The translations under genes were made by a program, and so were the position numbers. A stretch of 64,000 nucleotides of DNA from Stenotrophomonas maltophilia (GTDB lineage: Bacteria > Pseudomonadota > Gammaproteobacteria > Xanthomonadales > Xanthomonadaceae). Under the pieces are notes generated by a model, which did no database searches, was not told the DNA's origin, and saw only the letters and a program-made list of their open reading frames with translations. The stretch spans positions 2,170,001-2,234,000 of the forward strand of contig NZ_CP037858.1 of the NCBI RefSeq assembly GCF_006974125.1. Reading direction: 5' to 3'. This document shows positions 1 through 7,974 of the stretch, piece by piece (the stretch's first letter is position 1; each line of letters begins with the position of its first letter).

Positions 1-2
1 TG

Positions 3-284
3 GGACTGGCCAGTTACTTTGGTGATCGCGGCGTGGACCTTGCGACGACCGGTGGCGTCAAGACAACCATCTACCTCATGAAGTCGGATCGCATCATCGA
101 GAAGAGGTCATCGAACATGCACCTCAAGGAAGGGGATGCGACAGCGCCAATTGCGTGCCCTCGCATCTACTTCCAGCATCTCGACCGCGATCAGCAGTTC
201 CGTCTGTTCCTCCTCTACGTCGGGCCTCATCCGCCCAAGGATCTCATCCAGATCACGCGAAACGTCCAATGGGAGCATGGCTAA
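3..284 (+). CDS. C-terminal part of an unknown protein
   Basis: An open frame enters from the left edge and stops with TAA at 282-284, giving about 93 residues. It is probably the 3' end of a larger gene. The visible tail contains G-L-A-S-Y-F-G near its start and a hydrophobic stretch FRLFLLYVG; no domain is recognisable. The next gene follows after a 57-bp gap in the same direction, so it may belong to the same cargo operon of the Tn7-like element. Function unknown. Confidence 0.5.
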   Translation, partial: GLASYFGDRGVDLATTGGVKTTIYLMKSDRIIEKRSSNMHLKEGDATAPIACPRIYFQHLDRDQQFRLFLLYVGPHPPKDLIQITRNVQWEHG

Positions 285-341
285 CCTGTGCATTCAGGCT
301 AGCCACCAACAGCCGACCGACCGGCAGCCAGGAGAAGGTAC

Positions 342-683
342 TTGCAAGGGAAGGATCTGAGAGATTTGCTTGAAGCACACCCTAATGCCAAACATCACCT
401 GAGCGACGCAAATGACTACCTAGTCAGCTATCGCTTCGACACGGGAACTGAGGTCGCCTTCGACCCACGCACAGTCAAAATGTGCTCCGTTTTCTTGGCT
501 AAGATGCCGCCTGCTGGGCTCTATCACCCCGATGACCTGGTCATCTACGAGGACGACGATGAGCCATCAAGCGCGCTGCGTCGAGTCTCCACCAAACTTG
601 CATCCACTCGTCCCTTGTATCGTGTCAAATTGAAGGACCCCGACCTGGCCAAGGAACTCTTGGACTGGGCAAGGCTGGCCTAG
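342..683 (+). CDS. Small hypothetical protein (113 aa)
   Basis: It starts with TTG at 342, about 10 bases after a GGAGAAGG ribosome-binding site. The protein is acidic, with a run EDDDEP near residue 70 and no signal peptide or membrane segment. No family is recognised. It lies 53 bp upstream of the AlbA_2-domain gene in the same direction and is probably co-transcribed with it. The frame is intact and its codon use resembles its neighbours, so I believe it is real, but I cannot assign a function. Confidence 0.5.
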   Translation: MQGKDLRDLLEAHPNAKHHLSDANDYLVSYRFDTGTEVAFDPRTVKMCSVFLAKMPPAGLYHPDDLVIYEDDDEPSSALRRVSTKLASTRPLYRVKLKDPDLAKELLDWARLA

Positions 684-736
684 CGGGCCCGCGATTGGAC
701 ATAGCGCCACGTACAAGTGATCGGCCAGGAGAGAAC

Positions 737-1696
737 ATGGAACTGAGCTGGGTACAGTCATTGGTCGACAACCAAGTGCAGGAATCACTGTATCTGGAGC
801 TCAAGAGAGGCGATGCCCTCTCGCCTCAGAACAACAGCAAGACAGAGATGATCAAGGACGTCACTGCGCTCGCGCATGCCAGTGGCGGGCACCTGGTCTA
901 CGGGATTGAGGAAGAGCCAGTCAATGACATTCCGGCCGCAGCACGACTCCGGCCGATCACTGATAGGAAGCTCAACAAGGACTGGGTGACCAAGGTCATC
1001 ACCGACAACACTTCGCCAAGCCTCACCAAGTTTGAGGTCTTCGAGTTCCCAGTGGACGGCGGCAGGGTCCTTGTCATCAAGGTAGAAGAGGCTTCCACCG
1101 CTCACCAGAATCTTCTGGACTACCGCTATCATCAACGAGTAAACACGGTGTCCCGGTTCATGGCGGACTTCCAAATCCGCGACCTGATGTCTCGTCGCTC
1201 ATCACCAAGTTGCGAAGTCCGGGTTCGTCTGGAACGCATTACCATCAATCGCGACAACCATGTCTACCGGCTGAGAGTCGAACTGCTGAACACCGGTATG
1301 GTTTCAATGGAGAAGTGGTGGATTTCCATTGATGTTCCAAAGGAATGCCTCGCTGGACTGACGTATCCTCAATCGGAACTGCGAACCCACCCCCGCTTCG
1401 GCAAAGTTGTGCGCGAAGTTGATAAGGGCGGCTTCGACTTCATCAGGTTCTCCTGGGGAGACCCCTTCTTCGATGGCGATCGTTACATTCTCCACCCTGG
1501 GCAGTCACTAGATTTCGGGCCGAACAACGACTCGATCCATACTCAAGCCCCCCTGCCCCCCATAGTTGTCGAGTTCAATGACCGAATCTTCCGCAGCTTG
1601 GTACATCGAGCGCCGGAGCTGCAGTGGACGCTGTACACCAACCATGGACAACCCGTCTCGGGCTCGTTGCCATTCGAGCAGTGGTGCAACTTCTGA
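737..1696 (+). CDS. AlbA_2 (Schlafen-type) domain protein
   Basis: The ATG at 737 is preferred over an in-frame TTG at 695 because AGGAGA lies just upstream. About residues 10-130 form an AlbA_2/divergent AAA-4-like domain: ESLYLELKRGD, then KTEMIKDVTALAHASGGHLVYGI (the conserved ExK and the N/S-x-GG-x-L-x-x-G-I core), then the EFPVDGGRVLVIKV strand. Schlafen-type AlbA_2 domains bind nucleic acid or nucleotide and occur in regulators and defence genes. The C-terminal half (about 150-319) is beta-rich and not recognised. It sits in the Tn7-like cargo between two unknown genes. A role in defence is inference only. Confidence 0.65.
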   Translation: MELSWVQSLVDNQVQESLYLELKRGDALSPQNNSKTEMIKDVTALAHASGGHLVYGIEEEPVNDIPAAARLRPITDRKLNKDWVTKVITDNTSPSLTKFEVFEFPVDGGRVLVIKVEEASTAHQNLLDYRYHQRVNTVSRFMADFQIRDLMSRRSSPSCEVRVRLERITINRDNHVYRLRVELLNTGMVSMEKWWISIDVPKECLAGLTYPQSELRTHPRFGKVVREVDKGGFDFIRFSWGDPFFDGDRYILHPGQSLDFGPNNDSIHTQAPLPPIVVEFNDRIFRSLVHRAPELQWTLYTNHGQPVSGSLPFEQWCNF

Positions 1697-2330
1697 GTGA
1701 AGGACCCGATTTCCTTCTAGCTGGAGTGCCTCACTACGACTAAGTGCGGCACTCAAGAGATAGAGTAACCGTCCAGAGCAAGCGAAGCCGGCAGCCGCTC
1801 AAGTGTCAGATTGGACTTAGGAGATGTCGATGGCCTCGGCAGTACTGAATGTGCCTGGTCATGTTGTCGCGCGGTCGGCCACAGAGCAGTTCCAGTCTGC
1901 CCTCCGTAGTGAACGTAGCTTTCGGTGCCAGACTGCGAAGCTCAAATAGCACTTATGCCTCTCTAGGACTTGGCTGCCGCGACCACACAGCAATACTATC
2001 TGCCAGCGAATGAGACTGCAGTTGGGGGGAGTACACCATCCGGCCAAAGTGCCGTGAATGTGACGGGTGCCCCCTGAAGCACGCTCCCGCAGTTCCCCGC
2101 AAGTTGGTCTAGGCAGGACATGACGGCGCATTCCAACCGCGAGCGGATGAGCGGAGCCACACTAAGAAGATTACTACCGATCTCCGCATACAAGCGGACG
2201 CTACAAACCGTCAGGCCTGGGACCGTTTGCTGATCTGGAACTCTGCCGAATGGACGATCCACCCGGACTGGATTTTGGGTGGTTACCGTCATAGAGTTCT
2301 GCCAATTACAGGGGAAGTAGTGAGACAGAA
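1697..2330. other. Long intergenic stretch, no gene recognised
   Basis: About 630 bases lie between the AlbA_2 gene and the coiled-coil membrane protein gene. Only short open frames on the minus strand occur; they lack ribosome-binding sites and have basic, Arg/Cys-rich compositions typical of non-coding frames. No tRNA, repeat array or clear terminator was seen. It could hold a promoter for the downstream gene or an unrecognised RNA. Confidence 0.4.
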
Positions 2331-3611
2331 ATGTCAGATCGTTCGATCTTCGTTGCAAAGCTGGACGACAGGGCAGTAATTGAGGCCATCAGGAAGGTCC
2401 AGATGGATTTCCCCAGCCAACTTTCGGTGGTGTTCACTAGCCAGTTTGGCGAGGTGTCTGGTGAGGATCTTTCCATGTACATGGAACCGGGTAGCCTGGC
2501 ACTGCTTAACGTTGAGCTTGCCATGGACAAATGCTCATGGACATGGTTCCGACTTGGCCCCCCTGATTCCAAGACCTATCCACAGGCTGCGGAGTACGAC
2601 AGGATCGCGTTTAGTATTAACCAATACCAGACGCTCGCTCCGAAGGAAAGATCGGTTGCTCTTGGCGTTGATCGAATCCTGAAGCTAGCCTTTCAGCAGC
2701 CGTTGACCGAGATCGACCCTTCTTTGCCACTCAATTTGGCCACGGGTCGCGAGGTACTTCAGGCGCTACAGACGGCATCTCAGAGACTCCTTACAGAGAC
2801 GGCGGAACATCGGACGAAGCTGGAGATCGACTTCGCGGCCAGGGAAGCCGCGCGGGAGGAACGCTTCAGCCAAGTTCGCCAGCAGGATGAGGACCGCCTC
2901 CGTCAGGAGCGAGAAGCCGCGCAGGTCGCACATGCAGAGCGAGTAGCCGCGCTGGATCTTCGCGAAGGTGAGCTGGACTCGCTTAAGAAGACTCTGGACG
3001 ATCGCAACAACACTCACGTCAGACGTCAGATCCGCTCCAGTCTCCTTGATCTTACTAAGGAGCGCCTGCTGAATTTTCGCGTTTCCCCCGAGACCCGAAC
3101 CCAGTACATTCTGGTGCACGCGGTTTGCTCGGCGGGCATCTTGCTCCTGTTAGGGCTCGCGGCGGTCACGGCTGTCGAGTTCGATAGCAAAATGCCACCG
3201 ACTGCATTCGCGCTCTCTGCCGCACGATCCCTGCTGGCTGGTGCGGCCGCAATCGCCTTGGGTGCGTGGTATTTGAAGTGGTTGAATCGATGGCTTCAGA
3301 GGATCGCCGACGCCGAGTTCAAGTTGCAACAGTTCCGCCTGGACATTGAGAGAGCATCTTGGTTGACCGAGACGGTCTTGGAATGGAATCAAAGCTCTAA
3401 GGAGCCGTTCCCAGAACTCTTGGCGAGTCGCCTATCTACTGGCCTGTTCCAATCGACAAAGGACGATGTCGAAGACCCGCAGACGCCGGCCAGCCAGCTT
3501 GCAGAGGCTCTATTGGGGTCCGCTGCATCGGCTCGGCTAAAGCTCGGCGATCAGGAACTCTCACTGGATCGCAAAGGAATCCGCCAGCTCGAGCGCCCGG
3601 ATGCCAAGTAG
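2331..3611 (+). CDS. Coiled-coil protein with two membrane helices
   Basis: This 426-residue protein is not a recognised family member. About residues 1-150 form a soluble globular region. Residues about 160-235 are a highly charged coiled coil rich in E, R, Q and A. Two hydrophobic helices follow, near 260-284 and 292-316, forming a membrane hairpin. The cytoplasmic tail begins with a second helical segment rich in charged residues. The ribosome-binding site is weak (GGGAAG 13 bases upstream). Membrane-anchored coiled-coil proteins next to nucleases are common in phage-defence effectors, but that role is inferred only from the location between the AlbA_2 gene and the HNH-like gene. Confidence 0.6.
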   Translation: MSDRSIFVAKLDDRAVIEAIRKVQMDFPSQLSVVFTSQFGEVSGEDLSMYMEPGSLALLNVELAMDKCSWTWFRLGPPDSKTYPQAAEYDRIAFSINQYQTLAPKERSVALGVDRILKLAFQQPLTEIDPSLPLNLATGREVLQALQTASQRLLTETAEHRTKLEIDFAAREAAREERFSQVRQQDEDRLRQEREAAQVAHAERVAALDLREGELDSLKKTLDDRNNTHVRRQIRSSLLDLTKERLLNFRVSPETRTQYILVHAVCSAGILLLLGLAAVTAVEFDSKMPPTAFALSAARSLLAGAAAIALGAWYLKWLNRWLQRIADAEFKLQQFRLDIERASWLTETVLEWNQSSKEPFPELLASRLSTGLFQSTKDDVEDPQTPASQLAEALLGSAASARLKLGDQELSLDRKGIRQLERPDAK

Positions 3612-3735
3612 CAGCCGGCCCCAGCTTTGCCAGCGCATCTCGCTAGAGCTCAGCCCTGAACTGAATCGCTGTTTCGAACGGGATTGATAGACGGGGGCAG
3701 CCCCCCCGCTCCGCCTACTACGAAGAGCTCAACAG

Positions 3736-4539
3736 ATGGACTCGTTTGCCCCGCCGCTCATTGATCGCTGCTGCCTGTGTGGATCAACAGAGGCACTCTC
3801 AGGAGAGCATAAGATCAAGGCATCGGCATTGCGATCGGTGTTTGGCGACCAGAAGGCGGTGATCGTTCGCGAAGGAGGAGGCTTCCGGCACGCTCAGAGT
3901 TCGAGGTCAAAGGCCTATCACTTTCAAGCTCGAGTGTGCGAGCCATGCAACAGCGCTCGAACGCGGCCGGCAGACCTTGCCTTCGACGAGTTCCATGCCG
4001 TGGCATCCGACCTCGCCAGTCGTAGTCATGACCCAGCCGACGTCACGCATGACCCTAGATTCAGGGACGCCTCTGGGGAACTCTACTTAGACGTATTCAG
4101 ATACTTCGCAAAGTTGATGTGCTGCCATCTCGCGGAGATCGGCGCGCCATTTCAGGATGAGCTTGCGGACTTCGCAATCGGTCTTAGGGATCGCAACATC
4201 GTGGAACTGAGAGTTGACCTGGATGAGGCATACAAACGCCTGCAGAACGAGCTTCCAGCGATACCGTATGCTGCACATGGCGGCCTGATTGTCACTGGAG
4301 ACAAGGATACGCTAGCTCCTACGTCATTCTACTCGACGCTTACGGTTGGGCCGATACGCTACTGCTTCCGCGTCAGCTACAGCGAACAAGGTCAGGCGAA
4401 CCTCATGCATAATCATCCGGAGTTCTATGACTGGTGCACCAGTAAGATCGCTGACCTCATCGCCAATCCATTGAGTGTAGATGCCCGGCAGTTGCTCGGC
4501 CTACCTCCCGATCCGGATGACCTGCCTCCAGAAGCGTGA
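3736..4539 (+). CDS. HNH-like zinc endonuclease candidate
   Basis: The N-terminus has the cysteine framework of a zinc-containing HNH fold: C12-x2-C15, then the GEH motif with H25, then C68-x2-C71 followed directly by N72. This C-x2-C / H / C-x2-C-N arrangement is typical of HNH nucleases found in defence islands and prophages. Residues about 85-267 are mixed alpha/beta and unrecognised, perhaps a target-recognition or effector domain. The gene is 124 bp after the coiled-coil membrane protein and ends 45 bp before the convergent tni operon. No signal peptide or membrane segment is visible. Nuclease activity is inferred from motifs only. Confidence 0.6.
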   Translation: MDSFAPPLIDRCCLCGSTEALSGEHKIKASALRSVFGDQKAVIVREGGGFRHAQSSRSKAYHFQARVCEPCNSARTRPADLAFDEFHAVASDLASRSHDPADVTHDPRFRDASGELYLDVFRYFAKLMCCHLAEIGAPFQDELADFAIGLRDRNIVELRVDLDEAYKRLQNELPAIPYAAHGGLIVTGDKDTLAPTSFYSTLTVGPIRYCFRVSYSEQGQANLMHNHPEFYDWCTSKIADLIANPLSVDARQLLGLPPDPDDLPPEA

Positions 4540-4584
4540 GCCGCCCTATCTAGGCTTGCTCTCGTGTCTTTCCAGCAAACAGTT

Positions 4585-6066
4585 CTAGAACGCTCGCCTC
4601 GACCACTCGGCAACAACAGCCCTCAGCTCCATTTTCACCTCGACGATTCCGTCTCTGGTGATCAAGTCCCCCACATCCGTCACCCCAGTTACTTGGCGAC
4701 GTAGGGTGCTCAACTCAAACCCGTAAGCGAGGGCGATGGTCGCAGCCAGGTCCTCATCCGAGGCAGTGCCTGGAACACGTACCCGCGGCAGTAAGTCCAT
4801 CAGTTTCTGCGCATCTCGCCTAAGGGTTGCCTTCTTGGCGACCTTTGGGGGCATGGTCACAGCCCATCCGTACCGCGCCCGAACGAATCCGACCCAGACG
4901 CTCAGGTTGGCTCGCGAACCAGGTGCCGAATCCAAGTACCTCACTAGATGCTCTTGCGCAAAGGGACCGCCTAGATCGGCGGCCTCACAGAACGCCTGTG
5001 CCGTCCTCAGGTACTGGGCTTGGGTCCTAGTCGGCTTACCTGCCAGCCATGTCCTGTAGTCAGTCAGATATCTGGCCCACGGTTTGGATGCACTCTCCTC
5101 CAGACCACGTTCGATCAGCGCGATGTCACGAGCTCGGGCACGAGCATTCTCGTCAATCTGGAATCCGTAGCGCTCACAGATGAAGCGGGTCACGTTCAAA
5201 TTGGCCCTCAGTTGCTTGGAGTCGAATAGACGGAGCAGATCGGCCGCCACTATCGGCTGATGGGTGCCAGCATCCAGGTCGATGGCACGAAAGAACGGTG
5301 CAGCTCGGACAGCCTTCTTGGGAAGTCCGCCAGTAGCCAGGTTCCTCGCGAGCAGCCATTCGCCAAATGCGGTGTATAGGGAAGCGACCCACTCGCGTTC
5401 AATGGTTGCCGCGCACAGCGCAACCTCTCGCCTGAGGCGTGCGGCGATCGAGCATGAATCACAGCGGGCCGCTCCGGCGCCCTTAACCGTTGAACCACAG
5501 TCTGGACACGTGTGTTCGGCTGGCTGGTCACCGCCACATCCGATACACAGTGGCCTACCCTCTTCAGTGACCGAGACCACCTTCCTGTACCTCCGGCATC
5601 GCACGCAGGTGGCATGCGTGTGCTTGTTCAAACACGATGGGCAAGCCTTTAGGTTGTCTGGCAGGTGTGCAGCACCTGCCAGACGCTGACTTGGCCGCTT
5701 GCAGATGGGGCATTCAATCTCGGGCGTGGTGTACGGGAAGCACGATGGGCACACGAAATGCTCATGGGTGATGGGTGATCCACCGTCGGGGCCAGGCGTG
5801 GTATCCCGGATGATGCGCGCTTCGGGCGCCGGCTTGTCACACCTGATACAGCGCCTCTGGTTACGAAGACAAGCACCACAGGATGGAGCTTGTGGCTCTG
5901 ACGCGTGATGCACCACTGTCCCGCTGCATGTTGGGCAACTGCGACTCACAAATTTGCTGCTATAGCATGTCCCGCAGTACTCACTACCCTTGTACAGCTT
6001 ATGGGCATTGATCATCGGGGCGTAACAGCCGTCGCAGGTTCGGCGCCCCTGCTTATCTGTACTCAT
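4585..6066 (-). CDS. tniE: TniE-like zinc-finger transposition protein
   Basis: It is the last gene of the tni operon. Its start (ATG 6066, with GGAAGA upstream) overlaps the tniQ-type gene end by about 14 bp. The first 200 residues contain roughly ten CxxC-type knuckles, suggesting a string of zinc ribbons. The remainder is helical and includes a segment (YLTDYRTWLAGKPT... followed by an Arg/Gln-rich helix) resembling the core-binding (SAM-like) N-terminal domain of tyrosine recombinases, but no catalytic R-H-R-Y domain follows. By position it corresponds to the fifth gene of Tn6022/AbaR elements, whose role is unclear. Target-DNA binding is a plausible inference. Confidence 0.6.
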   Translation of the reverse strand: MSTDKQGRRTCDGCYAPMINAHKLYKGSEYCGTCYSSKFVSRSCPTCSGTVVHHASEPQAPSCGACLRNQRRCIRCDKPAPEARIIRDTTPGPDGGSPITHEHFVCPSCFPYTTPEIECPICKRPSQRLAGAAHLPDNLKACPSCLNKHTHATCVRCRRYRKVVSVTEEGRPLCIGCGGDQPAEHTCPDCGSTVKGAGAARCDSCSIAARLRREVALCAATIEREWVASLYTAFGEWLLARNLATGGLPKKAVRAAPFFRAIDLDAGTHQPIVAADLLRLFDSKQLRANLNVTRFICERYGFQIDENARARARDIALIERGLEESASKPWARYLTDYRTWLAGKPTRTQAQYLRTAQAFCEAADLGGPFAQEHLVRYLDSAPGSRANLSVWVGFVRARYGWAVTMPPKVAKKATLRRDAQKLMDLLPRVRVPGTASDEDLAATIALAYGFELSTLRRQVTGVTDVGDLITRDGIVEVKMELRAVVAEWSRRAF

Positions 6067-7090
6067 TGCTTCTTCCAATCATCTTGAACAACACATCTGC
6101 TCTCATCTCGCGCCATCCACTGACGCGCTTTCGCTGAGCCTCACCTGCGGACCTCAACTCGGCCCGACTGGAGATCGGCCCGCGGTTGAAGCGCCCCACA
6201 GAGAGCTGCTCCGCTAACCGCCTTATCCAGGGGGGCATCTGTTGGCGAAAGCACCTCTGGGTCACCCCCATTGACTCACCCATCGCTACCAAGCCAGCGG
6301 GTCCAAGATCCAGCAGGTGCGAGAGCAATTCCATGTCCGCGTGACGATCCGGCACCCTGCGCAGTTCGATCCGCGGCCCTCGCTCTGGCCCCATGCCCAT
6401 CGTCTTGCAGACCGGCTTGAGTGCGTGGAGAAGTACATCGCTCCCCCAAAGCACCTCAGCTCCGGAACAGAAATGACCATTGAACTCAATTTCGTTGCTG
6501 GGATCCATCAGACATCTGAAGAGGAATGACTGCAGGGGCAAAGCGTGCATTGCCGCCGTGGCGGAAGTGATTAGGAACCGATTGCAGTACCAACATCTAC
6601 GAAGATCAAATCCATGTCGATGGGGTTGAACCACCGCCCCGCAATAGGGGCATGCGTCCTGCAGAACCCTTTGATGTAACGGGCAAACTGTCCAGAACGA
6701 CAGTCGCCACTGGCGTAGATACGCTCCATTCTCCTCCAGGCACTCCGGGCAGAAAGTTAGACCGTGTCTAAGGCGAGTCCGGTGATACACGCCCATGCTG
6801 TTGATCCAGTGGTAGACCCCTTGTGGCGGATCGCAAGTGCGCCGTGTCACTGCGTTCCATTCGCCAAGGGTGAGTCCATAAAGCATCTGTAGAGATCTTC
6901 CTGACGGATACGTCAAGCGCTCCAACAGTGCTTCGGATGCGCAGACATCAACATCCCTGGTCCAGACCTGAAAGCCAGGCGCATGGAGCGCCATGAGCTT
7001 GTGAGACGAAATTCCGTAGGCGATTGCGATTCGAGCCAAGTAGCTGGAAAGAAGTTCGTCTGGCACGTGGGGCGGCCAGACGATGCGCAT
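6053..7090 (-). CDS. tniQ: TniQ/TnsD-family target selection protein
   Basis: This is a 345-residue TniQ-family protein. The N-terminus WPPHVPDELLSSYLARIA is the usual TniQ opening. Zinc-binding pairs follow near residues 115-165 (CPECL, CPLH, CPYCG, CWYCN). In Tn7-like elements TniQ/TnsD binds the attachment site and recruits the TnsC ATPase. Here the site would be in comM, as the right end abuts a comM fragment. The gene starts 2 bp after the TniB gene ends and overlaps the next gene, so the set is one operon. It corresponds to tniD in Acinetobacter resistance-island nomenclature. Confidence 0.85.
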   Translation of the reverse strand: MRIVWPPHVPDELLSSYLARIAIAYGISSHKLMALHAPGFQVWTRDVDVCASEALLERLTYPSGRSLQMLYGLTLGEWNAVTRRTCDPPQGVYHWINSMGVYHRTRLRHGLTFCPECLEENGAYLRQWRLSFWTVCPLHQRVLQDACPYCGAVVQPHRHGFDLRRCWYCNRFLITSATAAMHALPLQSFLFRCLMDPSNEIEFNGHFCSGAEVLWGSDVLLHALKPVCKTMGMGPERGPRIELRRVPDRHADMELLSHLLDLGPAGLVAMGESMGVTQRCFRQQMPPWIRRLAEQLSVGRFNRGPISSRAELRSAGEAQRKRVSGWREMRADVLFKMIGRSNEYR

Positions 7091-7092
7091 GA

Positions 7093-7974
7093 TCAGATCT
7101 CGGCTAGAGCGCTAGCGTGAGAAGCGCTCTCTTGGGCGGCCCTGATAATATCGATAGTGATCCTCTCTTCGCCGGAACTGATCGCCATGGCTGCTGCGCT
7201 ACGAAGCAGGGTCACGGTTCCACCAATGGCCTCCCCGCCTGCCGAATGTAAGACCGGCGCCAGCGCCTCTCCCGCCAACCCAGAGGGCTTGGCCAGGGGA
7301 AGCAGGCGCTCATAGGTGTTGAGGAAGTTCAGATACGGCAAGTCCATGGCCCACTTGGGCATGGACAAGGCACTGAATCGCGATCGCATCTGGGCATCGA
7401 AGGCCAAAGCATGAACTGCCGCCTCGGTGCCGGCAGCAACAATACTTAGATTCAACTCATTGCTGAGCTTACGGATGCCAGCCAGAACATCCGACGTCCC
7501 CTTCCTGGCAAGAGCAACGTCATTGAATTCATCGATTGCGAGCACGCGCACCTTCAGTACGCGAAGGACGGAGACCACCATGGTGTATTTGGCGCTGGCC
7601 GGGTCACCTCTACGGTGAGTAGTCGCACAGCGAGTGAGCACCTCTGACCAGAGTTGGGATAGGTCCGGCTGAGCAGGCATGTTGATCCGGAGCACCGGGA
7701 GGCTAGTACCCCCGTCACCCAGTTGTACCGCAGGATGGCGCAACTGGAACTGCCGGAGGAGTGCCGTCTTGCCATTGTCGCCTCGAGCCACAATCAACCT
7801 GCACGGCGGCCGCTGTGTGGAGGGGTACACGATGAGTTGATCCAACTCATCCAGCACCGCCATTGCCTTCGGGTACCCGATCCAACGATCTTTACGGGCA
7901 ACTGCGATGCGTTCCTCGTTGGATGCGCCCATGTAAGCAGCGACCTGATCATGCAGATGGGGATAGCTACTCAT
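7093..7974 (-). CDS. tniB: TnsC/TniB-family AAA+ transposition ATPase
   Basis: This is a 293-residue AAA+ ATPase of the TniB family. Walker A is the variant GDNGKT at residues 65-70 and Walker B is VLAIDEF with D148-E149. In Tn7-like systems this ATPase links the target selector (TniQ/TnsD) to the TnsAB transposase and provides target immunity. The start codon overlaps the TniA stop codon (TGATG), indicating translational coupling. Length fits the family and the frame is intact. Confidence 0.88.
   Translation of the reverse strand: MSSYPHLHDQVAAYMGASNEERIAVARKDRWIGYPKAMAVLDELDQLIVYPSTQRPPCRLIVARGDNGKTALLRQFQLRHPAVQLGDGGTSLPVLRINMPAQPDLSQLWSEVLTRCATTHRRGDPASAKYTMVVSVLRVLKVRVLAIDEFNDVALARKGTSDVLAGIRKLSNELNLSIVAAGTEAAVHALAFDAQMRSRFSALSMPKWAMDLPYLNFLNTYERLLPLAKPSGLAGEALAPVLHSAGGEAIGGTVTLLRSAAAMAISSGEERITIDIIRAAQESASHASALAEI

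Noticed and set aside
1859..2358. Short minus-strand frames in the AlbA_2 to coiled-coil gap
   Set aside because: No ribosome-binding sites, overlapping one another in different frames, and compositions rich in Arg/Cys/Ser typical of random sequence.
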